A stretch of DNA of 14,017 bases from positions 1 through 14,017 of the forward strand of contig JAPUHH010000098.1 of assembly GCA_027297825.1 (NCBI GenBank), given 5' to 3'. This DNA is from Gammaproteobacteria bacterium. Lineage in GTDB: Bacteria; Pseudomonadota; Gammaproteobacteria; UBA4575. The position numbers and the translations under genes are program-made. The notes below the pieces were generated by a model. The model was not told where the DNA came from and searched no databases. It was given only the letters and a program-made list of their open reading frames with translations. Shown piece by piece: positions 12,405 to 14,017 of the stretch (positions are counted from its first letter, which is position 1; every line of letters starts with the position of its first letter).

Positions 12405-14017
12405 ATGACTAAACAATTTCAAACTTTAACCGAAGCGCTAGAAAAAAATCGTAGTGAAGAGCATTTTGTTGGCTTTATAGAAGGTCAAGGCCAAGAAAAG
12501 GCCATTACTTTTGAAGCACTGTATCAGCGTGCACTTGGACTGTTGTATATATTGCAGCAGCAAGGCATGCAAAAGGGTGATTATTTAATCCTGTTTTTAA
12601 ATAATAACGAACAGATGGTGGATGTATTTTGGGCTTGCCAGTTTGGAGGCATTATCCCAGTGCCTTTGGCCGTCGGCATTAGTGATCAGCATCGTCAAAA
12701 AGTATTTAATGTTGCCCAAAAACTTGGCAAAACTTTTTTATATACCGATCGTAAGAATTTACTCAAGTTGGAATCAAGCGCGCAAGAGGAAATAGCGAAA
12801 AGCACATATCAGCAATTAGCTGAAAGAGTGTTGTTAAGTGACGATATAGTGGATATCTCTCTACCGGGACAGGTGGAGAATATTGTGCCTGAAGACACCT
12901 CGTTTATTCAGTTCTCTTCTGGGTCTACCGGAAGCCCCAAGGGCGTGGTGCTGAAGCACCGAAATTTAATTGCAAATATTGAAGGCATTCAAAAAGGCGC
13001 TGCATTTACCTCTGCAGACATCAGTCTTAGTTGGATGCCTTTAACTCATGATATGGGATTAATCGGGTTTCATTTAAATCCTATAGTTTGCAACTATAGC
13101 CATTTCATTATGCGTACGGATTTATTTGTGCGGCGTCCATTATATTGGATGACGGCAACGAGTGAAAAGAAAGCCAGCGTATTGTGCTCGCCAAATTTTG
13201 GCTATAAGCATTTTCTAAATGCATTTAAGCGCAAGGGCTTAAATGCTATTGATTTATCGCACGTGCGCTTAGTGTTTAATGGCGCAGAACCTATTTCTGT
13301 CAGTCTTTGTGAGCAATTTACTCGCGAGCTGGCTCAATATGGTTTACCTAAGCACTGCATGTTTGCGGTATATGGTTTGGCGGAAGCAAGTTTAGCGGTT
13401 AGTTTTCCAGAAATTAATGCACCATTGCAGGTAGTGCACGCACAACGTGATTCACTTTCAATTGAGACAGTAGTCGTTTTGAATTCTCAAGATGATGATA
13501 GCGTGTCATTGGTGGGTGTTGGCAAACCGATTGTTAATTGTAAGGTAAGAATTAGTGATAAAAACGGCAATTCACTAGCTGAAAACACCGTAGGCCATAT
13601 CCATATTCGAGGTGGCAATGTAACGGAGGAAATTATTGGTGACGACGGTTCTAATTTTTTGGTCGAGGGTTGGGTCGACACAGGTGATATAGGTTTTGTT
13701 TGTAAGCAAGGTTTGTTTATCACTGGCAGATTTAAAGAAATATTGTTTGTTAATGGGCAAAACTATTACCCCTATGATCTCGAAGAAAGTTTGCATCAAA
13801 TTCCGAATTTAGAATTAGGTAAAGTAGTGGTTGCAGGCGTTACTTCTAAGCAGAGTGGTCTGGAAGAAGTGTTGGTATTTGTTCTGTACAAAGGAGAGTT
13901 GGAAAGCTTTTTATCACTTGCCTCGAACTTAACTGCTATAGTGAATGTGCAATTTGGAATAGTAGTGCATCCAGTAATTACGATTAAAAAAGTACCTAAG
14001 ACTACTAGTGGAAAAAT
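12405..14017 (+). CDS. FAAL-like acyl-AMP ligase (3' end outside window)
   Basis: The frame is open from ATG 12405 to the right edge, 537 complete codons and still going. It is an adenylate-forming enzyme that activates a carboxylic acid as acyl-AMP. Visible motifs: the ATP loop FSSGSTGSPKG (170-180), MPLTHDMGL with HDMG at 215-218, RPLYWM, YGLAEAS (323-329), GWVDTGDIG with Thr426-Asp428, the hinge ITGRFKEILFVNG (Arg442) and, at the very edge, KTTSGK with the catalytic lysine Lys537. The text after YGLAEA, with VHAQRDSL and a long stretch before GVGKPI, and the NGQNYYPYDLE block, resemble fatty acyl-AMP ligases, which pass acyl groups to carrier proteins rather than CoA; a carrier or synthetase domain may follow beyond the window. 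No Shine-Dalgarno sequence is seen before the ATG, which lies 52 bp after tRNA-Pro. The substrate cannot be told from sequence. Confidence 0.9.
   Translation, partial: MTKQFQTLTEALEKNRSEEHFVGFIEGQGQEKAITFEALYQRALGLLYILQQQGMQKGDYLILFLNNNEQMVDVFWACQFGGIIPVPLAVGISDQHRQKVFNVAQKLGKTFLYTDRKNLLKLESSAQEEIAKSTYQQLAERVLLSDDIVDISLPGQVENIVPEDTSFIQFSSGSTGSPKGVVLKHRNLIANIEGIQKGAAFTSADISLSWMPLTHDMGLIGFHLNPIVCNYSHFIMRTDLFVRRPLYWMTATSEKKASVLCSPNFGYKHFLNAFKRKGLNAIDLSHVRLVFNGAEPISVSLCEQFTRELAQYGLPKHCMFAVYGLAEASLAVSFPEINAPLQVVHAQRDSLSIETVVVLNSQDDDSVSLVGVGKPIVNCKVRISDKNGNSLAENTVGHIHIRGGNVTEEIIGDDGSNFLVEGWVDTGDIGFVCKQGLFITGRFKEILFVNGQNYYPYDLEESLHQIPNLELGKVVVAGVTSKQSGLEEVLVFVLYKGELESFLSLASNLTAIVNVQFGIVVHPVITIKKVPKTTSGK

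Overview
The window looks like the chromosome of a Gram-negative proteobacterium of modest GC content (low to mid 40s by eye). It encodes an LPS-pathway enzyme (LpxH), a periplasmic cyclophilin with a signal peptide, and the C-terminal domain of the polar pilus-hub protein FimV. The order fimV-truA-trpF-trpB-trpA-accD-folC-dedD-cvpA-purF is a conserved block of betaproteobacteria and of some gammaproteobacteria such as xanthomonads. TrpA and AccD sequence flavour and the DUF455 protein make me lean to a low-GC betaproteobacterium, but this is an inference and a gammaproteobacterium is not excluded.

Layout. 1-515: 3' end of fimV, cut by the left edge, opening with a tandem hexanucleotide repeat. 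641-9333: a rightward run of core genes: truA (tRNA pseudouridine), trpF-trpB-trpA (last steps of tryptophan synthesis, translationally coupled by overlaps), accD (malonyl-CoA), folC (folate polyglutamylation), dedD (septal SPOR protein), cvpA (membrane protein) and purF (first step of purine synthesis). 9353-10737: two further rightward genes, a YkuD-type L,D-transpeptidase with a substituted signature residue and a ferritin-like DUF455 protein. They meet, tail to tail with a 9-bp gap, a leftward pair: a secreted cyclophilin-type prolyl isomerase and lpxH (12059-10747).

12276-12352 is a complete tRNA-Pro(TGG) with a good sigma70-type promoter in front of it. Only 52 bp after its 3' end an adenylate-forming enzyme begins (12405 to the right edge, at least 537 residues, open at its end). 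It has all the core motifs of acyl-AMP ligases and resembles the fatty acyl-AMP ligase (FAAL) branch that loads acyl groups on carrier proteins. This is the only clearly accessory gene, and its place directly behind a tRNA suggests the edge of a variable region, possibly the start of a lipopeptide or polyketide cluster.

Most genes are metabolic housekeeping genes and show the catalytic residues expected of their families. The points worth a second look are the fimV hexanucleotide array, the tRNA/acyl-AMP-ligase junction, the SEGC motif and uncertain start of the L,D-transpeptidase, and the fact that nine of the fourteen visible protein genes with a visible start or frame have no recognisable Shine-Dalgarno sequence. 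I found no CRISPR array, insertion sequence, phage gene or clear intrinsic terminator.
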